Assembly (NCBI GenBank): GCA_021299095.1
Contig: JAJTFW010000003.1
Span: 1 to 64,000, forward strand
DNA: 64,000 nt
From: Sphingobacteriales bacterium
GTDB lineage: Bacteria > Bacteroidota > Bacteroidia > AKYH767-A > OLB10
Reading direction: 5' to 3'
Below the pieces are notes generated by a model. That model searched no databases, was not told where the DNA came from, and worked only from the letters and a program-made list of their open reading frames with translations. Made by a program: the position numbers and the translations under genes. This document shows positions 52,369 to 61,114 of this stretch, piece after piece (positions within the stretch are counted from its first letter, which is position 1; every line of letters begins with the position of its first letter).

Positions 52369-55300
52369 ATGACCTTCTCTAAAACATTAATTGACAAAAA
52401 CCGTCAATCCTGGATCGCACGACTGATCGATACGACCCGACGGAACAACCTCCTCTTTTTCGCACCGGAACCTACTGAACGGGTGTTCCCACTCAATCGC
52501 CTCGGAAGTGATGCGCTCGAGCGATTGATGCGCTTTGAATCACTTAGTCCGAACAAGTTGCTGAAAGAGGATGGCGAAAAGAAAACTCTATCGTCACTGA
52601 AGCAGATTGCTCGCCGGTCGAAAAGCAACGAAGAGGAGCGTAGCATCAAAACCTTGTATCTGGCAAGAGGCCTTTTTCGCTGGCCTGCCGGCGATGGTGG
52701 AAAGGACTTTTGTGCACCCGCCCTGCTCCTCGCGCTGGATTTGCGTAAATCGGATGGAGCCGGAAGAGAATTTAAAATACAACTGGAAGGCGAGGTTGAA
52801 CTTAACCGTCCCCTTGCGGTTTACTGGAGCCGTGAATTGGGTATTGATTTGTCCGACATCGAACCGGCTATTGAAGCATTGGATCCTGATGCTGTGAACG
52901 ATGGCTGGAAATTGGCGGTGGAGAATGTGCTTGAAACACTGAAGGGAAAAGGGGCTGCTGTCGCCGGTATGCAATTCGAAGATGGCGGATGGATCTCCAA
53001 TTTCTCCTTCCAAAAACTGGGGCTTGTTCAGGATCTGGAGGCGTTTCGCGAACATGCTTATACGCACCCGCTCGTAGCGGCTCTGTGTGGGGATGAACAG
53101 GCCAGAGCTGCGCTGCAGGAAGTACCGCCCGATTTCCTTCCGGAAAACATTGATTCATTACCGGCCGAGGATGACTTCACTTTTTTGCCTTGCGATAGTT
53201 CACAGTTTACGGTCATCCGCAACGTGATACAAGGTAAAAGCGGTGTGATACAAGGCCCGCCGGGAACCGGAAAATCGCAGGTAATCGCCAACCTAATCGC
53301 CGAACTGGTAGCCAGAGGGAAAAGAGTCCTGTTCGTAGCGGAGAAAAAAGCTGCGCTCGATGTGGTATACGACCGTCTTCATAAAGCGGGTCTGAGTGAA
53401 ATGGTCTTGAACCTGCACAGTGGGGATATGCGTGGACGTAAGTTAGCCGAACAACTGGCTCAAGGGCTTCAGGTGTTGCGTAGCCCGGCCGTAGCTCCCC
53501 AAGATGGAACACTGGGTGAATGGGAGCGGATACGCCATGAGTTAGTAGAGCACATCGACATCCTGCATAAACCCTGGAAACCCTGGAACCTGAGTGCCTA
53601 TGCCTGTATGGAATGGTTGATGGACCACCCGGGTATTCCCGCTTCCGGTCTACGTATTGCTGCAACGACACTGGATCAGATCGGATCGGATCAAAAGTCC
53701 GCATGGATGCTATTGTTGGACGAGCTTGCACGTACCGAGGCGAGAATGATTCAGACCGGTGCAGTGGGTTGGCGCATGGCCGACAAAAATCCCGGGGAAG
53801 CCGTTGGTGATTTGCTTGAAAAACTGGAAGACCTTCTAGCAGCCATTCAAAAACTACGGGAAGCATACACGAAAACACCTGAAGGGTGTGGCAGTGTTCT
53901 GCCCGAAGATTCGGATCGGTTGAATACGGACATCGAATGGTTGAAATCGTTCGCGGCGCTGCATCCCAAACTGACATCGCCGGCCAAACACGATTGGCTT
54001 GAGGCTGATATCCGTTTGCTTCAGGAAAAGAAAAACCAGACGGTAGGCCGCTGGGCATCCAGCCTATTCTCCTCGAGCTATAATGCCGCCGTGCGAAGGG
54101 TGAACGATCTGTTCCGCGAAAAAGATGACCTCTTCGATGTGCTACTTCCTTTGGCCGAACAATGGTTGAAGGTGCAAAGCACCTGGAAAGGTGAAATCCC
54201 CTCCGCACCCCTTGACCTATCAGCGTTTTTCTCCGCATACGATTCGTTCTCAGCCTCACGGGCACGACTCGCTGAATTCATTCCCTGGTTCTCAAGCGAA
54301 AAAAACATCAATAACCTCACAGACGGTACAAAAGCCTTACTCTCAAGCCGCGATCAGGCCTTTCTGGTTCCGAAACTTGCCGGGATACGTAGTGAAATGA
54401 ACGCCAACGGACTCGATCTGTTTGTACAGCAATGTGATCAGGCCGGAATTGTAGCCGAACAGCGCGCAGCAGCATTTGACTTGCTTTTCCACCATAGTGT
54501 TCTTTCCCTCATGAAAAGCCGCGACCCGCGCATCGCCGCTGTTGATGGCCGCAGACAGGATGAAAAACGAAGCCTGTTTCGTGAGCTCGATATTAAACGG
54601 CAATCACTCGCCGTGACGCGAATCCGTCGTACACATGCCGAGCGAATGACCGCACTGCTGAACCGTTTCCCGAGTCAGGAAAACGCCATTCGCGCTCAAT
54701 CACAGCGAAAACATCCACAACCGTTCAAACGCATTTTTCGGTCAGCACCAGACGTACTGCTGGGCGTTTTTCCTTGCTGGATGGCCTCTCCGCTCACCGT
54801 CACACAATTCCTGGGCGCTGGTGATGCACCGTTTGATGTCGTGTTTTTCGACGAAGCCAGCCAGGTACAGCCGGAAGATGCCATCTCCTCCATTCTGCGT
54901 GGAAAACAACTGGTTGTATCCGGTGACACCCGACAACTTCCCCCTACCAGCTTCTTTGCCGATGGCGGGGGGAATGGTGAGGATACCGACACCACAGGGG
55001 GCCCAAACACCGCAGGGTATGAAAGCCTGCTGCACCTCATGCTCGGAGCACTTCCCGGACTGGGACCTGCCGGGGATGGATGGTTCCTGCAATGGCACTA
55101 CCGCAGCCGCGATGAGTCGCTGATCGCCTTCAGTAACACGCACATCTACAACGGCCGAATGGTGACATTTCCACGGCCAAGTACAGCACAGGCAGTCCAC
55201 TTTGTGCATGTCCGACCGGAAGTGCAGACCGATGTCGGCCAGGAAAGCAGCAGCGCCGAGGTATTGCGCGTGGTAGAACTGGCTAAAAGCCTTTCGCGCG

Positions 55301-56385
55301 AGCACCCGACAAAAAGCCTGGGCATCATCGCACTGGGTGTCGAACACGCGCAGCGGCTGGAAGAAGCGATTGACACCATGCTGGAATCGGCGAGTGATTC
55401 AGAGCGTGAATTCTTTTCGGAGAGCCGCAAAGAACCCTTCTTTGTCAAAAACCTGGAGCGTGTTCAAGGAGATGAACGGGATATGATCATCCTGTCCATC
55501 GGATATGGACAAAATCGGTCCGGTGTTCTTTCACACAACTTCGGTCCGATTAACCAGGAGGGCGGAGAAAGACGGCTCAATGTGGCCATTACACGCTCCC
55601 GCGAGCAGATGTGGGTCGTAGCGTCTTTTGATCCCGCCGAGCTCAATCCGGAACGGACGAAGGGAGAGGGTCCAGGACTACTGAGGAAATATCTGCTCTA
55701 TGCGCAAAGCGGTGGTCGCAACCTGGGACTGGAACGTCCGACTCACATGATGGAGAATGCCTTTGAACGGGACATACGTCAGGCATTGGAAGCGAAGGGA
55801 ATGCAGATCACATCCCAATACGGTGTTTCGGGTTACCGCATCGATCTGGTTGTGCATCACCCCGAACGGCCGGGTGAGTTCGTCATGGCGGTAGAGTGCG
55901 ATGGAGCTGCCTATCACAGTGCGCCTTGTGCACGCGACCGCGACCGCCTGCGCCAGGAGTTTTTGGAAAGCATGGGCTGGAACTTCCACCGCATCTGGAG
56001 CACCGACTGGTTCACCAACCGTGAAGAAGAAATAGAACGGGCCGTGAACAGTTACCGCAGGTTTGTGGAGGAATCCAAAACCCGACGAGAAAGCAAGCCG
56101 CCGGTTCCAGCAGTAGATAAAACGGTTCGGGATAACAGTGCCTCATCCAATCCGGTTTCGTCAAAGAAAAGGGGAGAGCGCCCTCCGATCCCGCAATACG
56201 ACAGCATCAGTGATTATCAGGACAGAGAGTTATTCCTGTTGGCCCAGTGGATCCTTAGCGATGGTGAATTACGTACCGACCAGGTGTTGTTTGAAGATCT
56301 CTTTGACGAGTTGGGCTACAAGCGCAAAGGGTCAACAATCACGGCACGGTTAAACGATATCATCCAACGGATGAAAAACGTGTGA
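52369..56385 (+). CDS. DUF4011-like superfamily 1 helicase with Vsr/MTES_1575-like nuclease domain (defence candidate)
   Basis: The 1338-aa protein begins with a DUF4011-like segment (RQSWIARLIDTTRRNNLLFF). A split SF1 helicase follows: Walker A GPPGTGKSQVIANL near residue 296, Walker B VVFFDEASQVQPED near 827, GDTRQLPPTSFF, the VQGDERDMIILS motif V, and AITRSREQMWVV motif VI. From about 1130 comes an endonuclease fold: YRIDLVVHHPE near 1156 and AVECDGAAYHSAP near 1174, then GWNFHRIWSTDWF, the REase_MTES_1575/Vsr pattern. A small C-terminal DUF3320-like part ends it. This architecture resembles the single-protein Hhe type defence gene (from memory). It follows the CHAT gene by 37 bp on the same strand. 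Confidence 0.85.
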   Translation: MTFSKTLIDKNRQSWIARLIDTTRRNNLLFFAPEPTERVFPLNRLGSDALERLMRFESLSPNKLLKEDGEKKTLSSLKQIARRSKSNEEERSIKTLYLARGLFRWPAGDGGKDFCAPALLLALDLRKSDGAGREFKIQLEGEVELNRPLAVYWSRELGIDLSDIEPAIEALDPDAVNDGWKLAVENVLETLKGKGAAVAGMQFEDGGWISNFSFQKLGLVQDLEAFREHAYTHPLVAALCGDEQARAALQEVPPDFLPENIDSLPAEDDFTFLPCDSSQFTVIRNVIQGKSGVIQGPPGTGKSQVIANLIAELVARGKRVLFVAEKKAALDVVYDRLHKAGLSEMVLNLHSGDMRGRKLAEQLAQGLQVLRSPAVAPQDGTLGEWERIRHELVEHIDILHKPWKPWNLSAYACMEWLMDHPGIPASGLRIAATTLDQIGSDQKSAWMLLLDELARTEARMIQTGAVGWRMADKNPGEAVGDLLEKLEDLLAAIQKLREAYTKTPEGCGSVLPEDSDRLNTDIEWLKSFAALHPKLTSPAKHDWLEADIRLLQEKKNQTVGRWASSLFSSSYNAAVRRVNDLFREKDDLFDVLLPLAEQWLKVQSTWKGEIPSAPLDLSAFFSAYDSFSASRARLAEFIPWFSSEKNINNLTDGTKALLSSRDQAFLVPKLAGIRSEMNANGLDLFVQQCDQAGIVAEQRAAAFDLLFHHSVLSLMKSRDPRIAAVDGRRQDEKRSLFRELDIKRQSLAVTRIRRTHAERMTALLNRFPSQENAIRAQSQRKHPQPFKRIFRSAPDVLLGVFPCWMASPLTVTQFLGAGDAPFDVVFFDEASQVQPEDAISSILRGKQLVVSGDTRQLPPTSFFADGGGNGEDTDTTGGPNTAGYESLLHLMLGALPGLGPAGDGWFLQWHYRSRDESLIAFSNTHIYNGRMVTFPRPSTAQAVHFVHVRPEVQTDVGQESSSAEVLRVVELAKSLSREHPTKSLGIIALGVEHAQRLEEAIDTMLESASDSEREFFSESRKEPFFVKNLERVQGDERDMIILSIGYGQNRSGVLSHNFGPINQEGGERRLNVAITRSREQMWVVASFDPAELNPERTKGEGPGLLRKYLLYAQSGGRNLGLERPTHMMENAFERDIRQALEAKGMQITSQYGVSGYRIDLVVHHPERPGEFVMAVECDGAAYHSAPCARDRDRLRQEFLESMGWNFHRIWSTDWFTNREEEIERAVNSYRRFVEESKTRRESKPPVPAVDKTVRDNSASSNPVSSKKRGERPPIPQYDSISDYQDRELFLLAQWILSDGELRTDQVLFEDLFDELGYKRKGSTITARLNDIIQRMKNV

Positions 56386-56439
56386 TCCGGTCTTCGGTTT
56401 TTCTTTGATTTACAAAACAGAGAGTGATTTGACAGGAGC

Positions 56440-57276
56440 CTATCGTAATTGGATCACGGCCGATTGTCCGTTCACTGTAACGCGGGCAAGGTTGTCGCGG
56501 CCTCCGTTTACGTATCCGTAATCAATGTTTCGCGTGGAAAGTGTTCCGGGAGTAAACTGCAAGACGCCTTGTGTGAAATGTCGGAACCCGATTTCCTTGC
56601 GCAAGGGGCTTTGGGTGTTCATGGTGTAGGGTGTTCCGTTACGTGAAACACCGGACGCATTTCCACTGATGAGGTAAACATCGTCGAGCCAAGTCGGTGT
56701 GGTGTAGCCGGAAATCCAAACGCGGGTACGTGTTGAGTTGTGTGTGCTGGTTCCACCACCTCCAAAACTTTGAGGCGACCACGTGACCGAACCATTTACC
56801 TGAACTGAAAAAGAAGGATTTCCCGCTGCTGTTGTTCCGTTATTGGTGACTGTTTTGGTACCGGCAATGCCGTTATCGTTTACGGAGTAATTTAAAAAAC
56901 CAATGGTGTGGACCGATCCTGAATCGCGGTAAGGTCCGGTCCAGGTAACCAGAATGATTCCCCTGCGGTAATTTCCATCGGCGCACAGGCAATTTGTCGA
57001 TCCGAAATCAATGCTCATGGTGCGCGGTGATGCATTGGTGTCGATTGCAATGCTTGCACAGGCACTCAATGTGGGGCTTGCTGCGCGGAAGGTTTCCAAA
57101 TTACCCGAATAGGCTTCATCGGCGATGCCCGACACATCGGTATAGGCCTGATCGGCCAAGGAGTACTCGATCAATATGTCGGTGTCTAGGCTCTCCTCAC
57201 GTTCCTTACGGCAGGATGCCAAAACCAGAAAGAGTATGGCAAATAACAGCGTGATAGTAATATGCAGGGCTTTCAT
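56440..57276 (-). CDS. Secreted lipoprotein of unknown function
   Basis: The 278-aa protein has a lipoprotein signal (MKALHITITLLFAILFLVLASC). The mature part is rich in beta-strands, Thr, Ser and Gly (VSRNGTPYTMNTQ; NNGTTAAGNPSFSVQVNGSVTW) with Cys in STNCLCADG that may pair. No family is recognised. It is convergent with the helicase-nuclease gene (54 bp between) and runs in the direction of the mnmG operon, 98 bp after the hemerythrin gene; it could be on the same transcript or have its own start. Confidence 0.55.
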   Translation of the reverse strand: MKALHITITLLFAILFLVLASCRKEREESLDTDILIEYSLADQAYTDVSGIADEAYSGNLETFRAASPTLSACASIAIDTNASPRTMSIDFGSTNCLCADGNYRRGIILVTWTGPYRDSGSVHTIGFLNYSVNDNGIAGTKTVTNNGTTAAGNPSFSVQVNGSVTWSPQSFGGGGTSTHNSTRTRVWISGYTTPTWLDDVYLISGNASGVSRNGTPYTMNTQSPLRKEIGFRHFTQGVLQFTPGTLSTRNIDYGYVNGGRDNLARVTVNGQSAVIQLR

Positions 57277-57374
57277 GGCTTTTTGTTTCGGGTTTGGATG
57301 TTACTCCGAATTTTCGGTTTAATACGCTAGACCAATAACGCGAGCGGATGGATTTTCGTATTCGGGCGCAAGAG

Positions 57375-57878
57375 TCAGTTGGGGTTCATCCAAAACGCAT
57401 CATGCCACACATTAGGGGTATCAGGCGTTTTTGTCGGGCAAGACACTGATCCTGGGCGACGATGTTGAACCGCGTTCAATACTTCCTGGGACAAATCTTC
57501 CTGCATCAGCTCAAACAACTCCCTCTCCTCAAATCGGATATGGGCTTCAAGGCTACGTTCCAGCAACTGAATGGTCTCGTCGTCGTGAGGTGTTTTTAAA
57601 AACAACATTTCGATTTTTTCATGCTCCTTCAGGGCACGTCGCACCATGGGGTGGTTTGTGCCGATCAGGGGAAACAGCTCCTCTTCTTCTGAGCGGAAAT
57701 GAGTTTGAATGCTGTTTTCCCAGGTCCAGATCAGATAGGCGCTTATCCGGGCGGGTTCCACGTGACGCGCCAAACCCTGTCGAATCTTCAGGCAGAACAT
57801 CAATGTATCGTGATGTTCACGACTCCAGCCTTGTAGTGCAGTATGTCTTCGCAAGGGTTTTCGGGCTTCCATCGTCAT
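57375..57878 (-). CDS. Hemerythrin-like HHE domain protein
   Basis: The 167-aa protein has the hemerythrin-type ligands: REHHDTLMF (first helix), THFRSEEEELFPL, LKEHEKIEML, and AHIRFEERELFELM. This gives a diiron site of the HHE kind that can bind O2 or NO, or take part in iron-sulfur repair. Met1 overlaps the methyltransferase stop by ATGA, so the two are translationally coupled. The final gene in the mnmG run. Confidence 0.88.
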   Translation of the reverse strand: MTMEARKPLRRHTALQGWSREHHDTLMFCLKIRQGLARHVEPARISAYLIWTWENSIQTHFRSEEEELFPLIGTNHPMVRRALKEHEKIEMLFLKTPHDDETIQLLERSLEAHIRFEERELFELMQEDLSQEVLNAVQHRRPGSVSCPTKTPDTPNVWHDAFWMNPN

Positions 57879-58765
57879 TCGCGGTGTTTGAAAATGTAGA
57901 GCAGGGAGGAGTTTAAGTTCGTTTGTTTTCGCGCGCGCCAGGTGGTTTGCGTTCCACGGTAAACAGCCTGTAGGGGACGAAAACCTCCATGAAGGTATCG
58001 CTCACTCAGCAGGCTTATATAAAAGGGATCAAAAAACATTCCTTCAACCGAAACGCAAGCCAATCCATGCTGTTGCATCAGTCGAATCATACTGTCCTGC
58101 GTGAAATGGTACAGATGTCGAGGGACATCGTATGCAGCCCAATGTTCGCCATAGTGTTGCACCTCGTCAGCTTGTGCATTGGGGACTGCAATGATCATGA
58201 CACCATTGCTGGCCAGACAACGCTTGAGCTGTGACACGGTTTCCTGAAGTTCATGTACGTGTTCCAGTACATGCCAAAGCGTAATGGCGCCAAATTGACC
58301 GTCGGGTAAGGCCTTAAGCCCTGAGGGATCCTCCACATTAAGACGGTGATTATGACGTGCCTGTTCGCGCGCTCCGGGATCGGGTTCCAATCCGGCGCCC
58401 ACCCAACCGGACTGTACAGCTGCCGCTAAAAATTCACCCGTTCCGCAACCATAGTCCAATAAGGTCTTTGGACCCTTTGCAACCGTATTCAACAAACCAA
58501 GCTTCGAGCGGATGGCCCGTTTGCGCGCCCATTGATAGACGGTATTCAGGAGTCCCTTTTTACTATTGGTATGGCTGATGTATTCTTCCGATTGATAATA
58601 CGGAGCAATTTCGGATGGGCCTGGCCGTGGATTCGTAAAGAGAAAGGAACACTCTAGGCACCGTTGAACCTGAAATGTTTCATGTGAAACACTGTGGTCC
58701 TTGACGTGCAGTGCACGCTGAAGCCTGGTTCCGGAACAAATCGGGCAGGAAAGGAGTTCTTGCAT
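57875..58765 (-). CDS. SAM-dependent methyltransferase with N-terminal zinc-ribbon-like Cys pairs
   Basis: The 296-aa protein starts with CPIC..CLEC (residues 7-10 and about 36-39), a probable zinc ribbon. The methyltransferase fold follows, with motif I TLLDYGCGTGEFL near residue 103, then GLEPDPGAREQA and ITLWHVLEHVHELQ. Methyltransferases of this sort with N-terminal Cys pairs modify lipids or tetrapyrrole-like substrates; the target is unknown. It lies 185 bp after mnmG and overlaps the hemerythrin gene. It contains the parS-like site at 58676-58691 within its coding sequence. Confidence 0.82.
   Translation of the reverse strand: MQELLSCPICSGTRLQRALHVKDHSVSHETFQVQRCLECSFLFTNPRPGPSEIAPYYQSEEYISHTNSKKGLLNTVYQWARKRAIRSKLGLLNTVAKGPKTLLDYGCGTGEFLAAAVQSGWVGAGLEPDPGAREQARHNHRLNVEDPSGLKALPDGQFGAITLWHVLEHVHELQETVSQLKRCLASNGVMIIAVPNAQADEVQHYGEHWAAYDVPRHLYHFTQDSMIRLMQQHGLACVSVEGMFFDPFYISLLSERYLHGGFRPLQAVYRGTQTTWRARKQTNLNSSLLYIFKHRE
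58676..58691. other. parS-like site TGTTTCATGTGAAACA
   Basis: Sixteen bases, 15 of 16 identical to the parS consensus TGTTTCACGTGAAACA, with T for C at position 8. It lies in the methyltransferase coding region (encodes VSHET). Likely ParB binding site. Confidence 0.65.
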
Positions 58766-58928
58766 GGTTATTCGGATAGACTATCCTTTGGTGTGGTTTT
58801 GATTGATTTTTTATTGTATATGATTGATATTCAGACTTTTATCCATTTATAGAGATGTGTCATAGCAACACACTAACTATTCGCCGGCAATTAAATATCG
58901 TGAATAGATGGCATTTTTCTAACGGTTA

Positions 58929-58944
58929 GGTTTCACGTGGAACA
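58929..58944. other. parS-like site GGTTTCACGTGGAACA
   Basis: Reverse complement TGTTCCACGTGAAACC differs at one base from the B. subtilis type parS TGTTCCACGTGAAACA. It lies just past the mnmG stop, in the 185-bp gap before the methyltransferase gene. Confidence 0.7.
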
Positions 58945-58950
58945 CAGGGT

Positions 58951-60822
58951 TTAACGACCGATAAACACCATTAATACAGATATATCAGCAGGATTAACAC
59001 CCGATATACGGCTCGCTTGTCCGAGCGTTTCGGGTTTAAGTTGATTCAGTTTCTGTCTGGCTTCCATACTGAGGCTTGGTATTGCCAAATAATCCAAATC
59101 GATTGGTAAACGAACATGCTCCAGACGATTCATCTTTGACGCTAATTCCAATTCACGCTCAATATATCCGGCATACTTAATGTTGATCTCTGCCTGTTCC
59201 AATGCATCTACCGAAACATTGAGTTGGTCTACCAGGGATTGAACGGTAGGTAACTTCTCAATCATCGATTTCAAGTCGACCTGGGGTCTTCCTAAAATGG
59301 AGACCATTTTCAATTTCTGACGAATAGGATCTGTACCAAGAATTTCAAGCCAGGGATTCACTTCACTGGGTTCTATGGAAGTATCACCCAGTTTTTTCAT
59401 AACTAATTGATAATCAATAGTTTTGGCTTTTACAGCCTGGAATCGAGCCTCATCGGCCAATCCAATCTCATAGCCCAACGGTGTTAATCGGATATCCGCA
59501 TTATCTTGGCGGAGCAAGGTTCTAAACTCAGCACGACTCGTAAACATGCGATAGGGCTCATCCGTACCCTTGGTAATCAAATCATCTATTAGGACACCGA
59601 TATAGGCATCCGATCGATCCAGAACGACTGGAGCTTGAGCATTGACTTTACGGTGAGCGTTAATCCCAGCCATTAAGCCCTGACAAGCGGCTTCTTCATA
59701 ACCGGTAGTACCATTAATCTGACCAGCGAAAAAGAGACCCTCCATAAGCTTGGTTTCAAGCGAATGCTTAAGCTGAACTGGGGGGAAATAGTCGTATTCG
59801 ATGGCATAACCCGGCCGAAACATCTTGCAGTTTTCAAAACCCGGAATTAAACGTAGGGCCCGGTATTGAACATCCTCTGGCAAGGATGATGAAAACCCAT
59901 TCACATAAATCTCAACAGTATCCCATCCCTCAGGCTCAACGAACAACTGATGCCGATCGCGATCCGAAAAACGAGAGATTTTGTCCTCGATGGAAGGACA
60001 ATAACGCGGTCCCAGCCCCTGAATACGCCCCGTAAACATGGGGCTTTGTTCGAATCCAGTCCGTAAAATGTCATGAACCTGCTCGTTGGTGTAGGTGATA
60101 TGGCAGGGTCGCTGTTTACTTATCCGTGGTGTATCCTTATAGCTGAACTTACCCGGATTCTCATCTCCTTCCTGGACCTCCATCTTGGTATAATCCAGGG
60201 ACCGACCATCAATACGGGGCGGCGTACCGGTCTTCATTCGACCACTTTCAAAACCGAATTGCACCAATTGTTCAGTGATACCTGTAGCAGCTTTTTCTCC
60301 AGTCCTTCCTCCTCCAAACTGCTTCTCACCAATGTGAATAATCCCATTCAGAAAGGTGCCGTTGGTAAGCACTACAGCCTTGCACCGGAACGTTAATCCC
60401 ATGGAGGTAATCACACCAGCCAAACGATTATGTTCCACGTGGAGCCCTACTGCCATGTCTTGCCAGAAATCCACATTCGGCGTCTGCTCCAAAAGCTTCC
60501 TCCATTCTGCAGCGAAAAGCATGCGATCATTCTGCGTACGGGGACTCCACATAGCAGGACCTTTACTGCGGTTAAGCATCCGAAACTGAAGGGCACTACG
60601 GTCGCTGACGATACCAGAGTATCCACCCATGGCATCAATTTCACGCACAATCTGACCCTTTGCAATACCGCCCATCGCAGGGTTACAACTCATTTGAGCT
60701 ATGGTTTGCATGTTCATGGTCATCAACAAGACCCTTGAACCCATGTTGGCTGCAGCTGCCGCTGCTTCACATCCGGCATGACCGGCACCAACCACTATAA
60801 CATCATAATCTGGGAACTGCAT
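58951..60822 (-). CDS. mnmG: tRNA uridine-5-carboxymethylaminomethyl(34) synthesis enzyme MnmG (GidA)
   Basis: The 623-aa protein from MQFPDYDVIVVGAGHAGCEAA (the track start 24 codons upstream overlaps the parS-like site) has the FAD-binding GAGHAGCEAA at its N-terminus. The MnmG signature stretches GRTGEKAATGITEQL, PPRIDGRSLDYTKM and the C-terminal INIKYAGYIERELE are present. With MnmE it modifies U34 of several tRNAs. Family length (about 620-630) agrees. In many bacteria this gene lies near oriC, and here it carries parS-like sites at both ends. It follows ybeY across a 292-bp gap (60823-61114) that holds an AT-rich stretch and a parS-like element but no gene. Confidence 0.96.
   Translation of the reverse strand: MQFPDYDVIVVGAGHAGCEAAAAAANMGSRVLLMTMNMQTIAQMSCNPAMGGIAKGQIVREIDAMGGYSGIVSDRSALQFRMLNRSKGPAMWSPRTQNDRMLFAAEWRKLLEQTPNVDFWQDMAVGLHVEHNRLAGVITSMGLTFRCKAVVLTNGTFLNGIIHIGEKQFGGGRTGEKAATGITEQLVQFGFESGRMKTGTPPRIDGRSLDYTKMEVQEGDENPGKFSYKDTPRISKQRPCHITYTNEQVHDILRTGFEQSPMFTGRIQGLGPRYCPSIEDKISRFSDRDRHQLFVEPEGWDTVEIYVNGFSSSLPEDVQYRALRLIPGFENCKMFRPGYAIEYDYFPPVQLKHSLETKLMEGLFFAGQINGTTGYEEAACQGLMAGINAHRKVNAQAPVVLDRSDAYIGVLIDDLITKGTDEPYRMFTSRAEFRTLLRQDNADIRLTPLGYEIGLADEARFQAVKAKTIDYQLVMKKLGDTSIEPSEVNPWLEILGTDPIRQKLKMVSILGRPQVDLKSMIEKLPTVQSLVDQLNVSVDALEQAEINIKYAGYIERELELASKMNRLEHVRLPIDLDYLAIPSLSMEARQKLNQLKPETLGQASRISGVNPADISVLMVFIGR
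60431..60446. other. parS-like site TGTTCCACGTGGAGCC (degenerate)
   Basis: Left half TGTTCCACGTG is exact parS; the right half GAGCC departs from GAAACA. It lies inside the mnmG coding sequence (LHVEHN). Weaker than the flanking sites. Confidence 0.45.
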
Positions 60823-60838
60823 GGTTTCACGTGGAACG
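60823..60838. other. parS-like site immediately before the mnmG start codon
   Basis: GGTTTCACGTGGAACG; reverse complement CGTTCCACGTGAAACC is 14 of 16 to the B. subtilis type site. It directly abuts the mnmG ATG (60822), so ParB bound here could affect mnmG expression. Confidence 0.65.
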
Positions 60839-61087
60839 TTCTGAACAAGCTGTGGATTGCTAACAAATATATTGTTTATCAATGCGTTAAGCAAATTTAT
60901 TCATCAACAATTAACGGAGTTATTAACAAAAAATGGCCATAGATTGGGCTCTCGGCACCTCACTTACCCAGAAGGATATAGATGGAACGAGTACGCCAAG
61001 GTAGATCCGATATAAGCCAAATATTGCCTATAAATACAACTATTCGGTTTAAACACATAAACAGGGTCTTGGTCCGATTAGGGACAA

Positions 61088-61103
61088 ATCCGGCACGTGG
61101 AAC
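61088..61103. other. Partial parS-like site ATCCGGCACGTGGAAC
   Basis: Core GCACGTGGAAC retains one half (CACGTGGAAC) of the parS-like element in the 292-bp gap between ybeY and mnmG. The other half does not match, so it may be chance. Confidence 0.3.
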
Positions 61104-61114
61104 CCAATGGGGGA

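Noticed and set aside
53213-54265. 350-aa antisense ORF in the helicase gene
   Set aside because: Arg/His/Pro-rich shadow with no domain; the plus-strand frame holds the helicase motifs.
57754-57769. Extra parS-like sequence GGTTCCACGTGACGCG
   Set aside because: Only one half matches; lies in the hemerythrin coding region.
60895-61114. oriC in the mnmG-ybeY gap
   Set aside because: AT-rich and near parS-like sites, but no cluster of good DnaA boxes is seen and no dnaA gene in the window.
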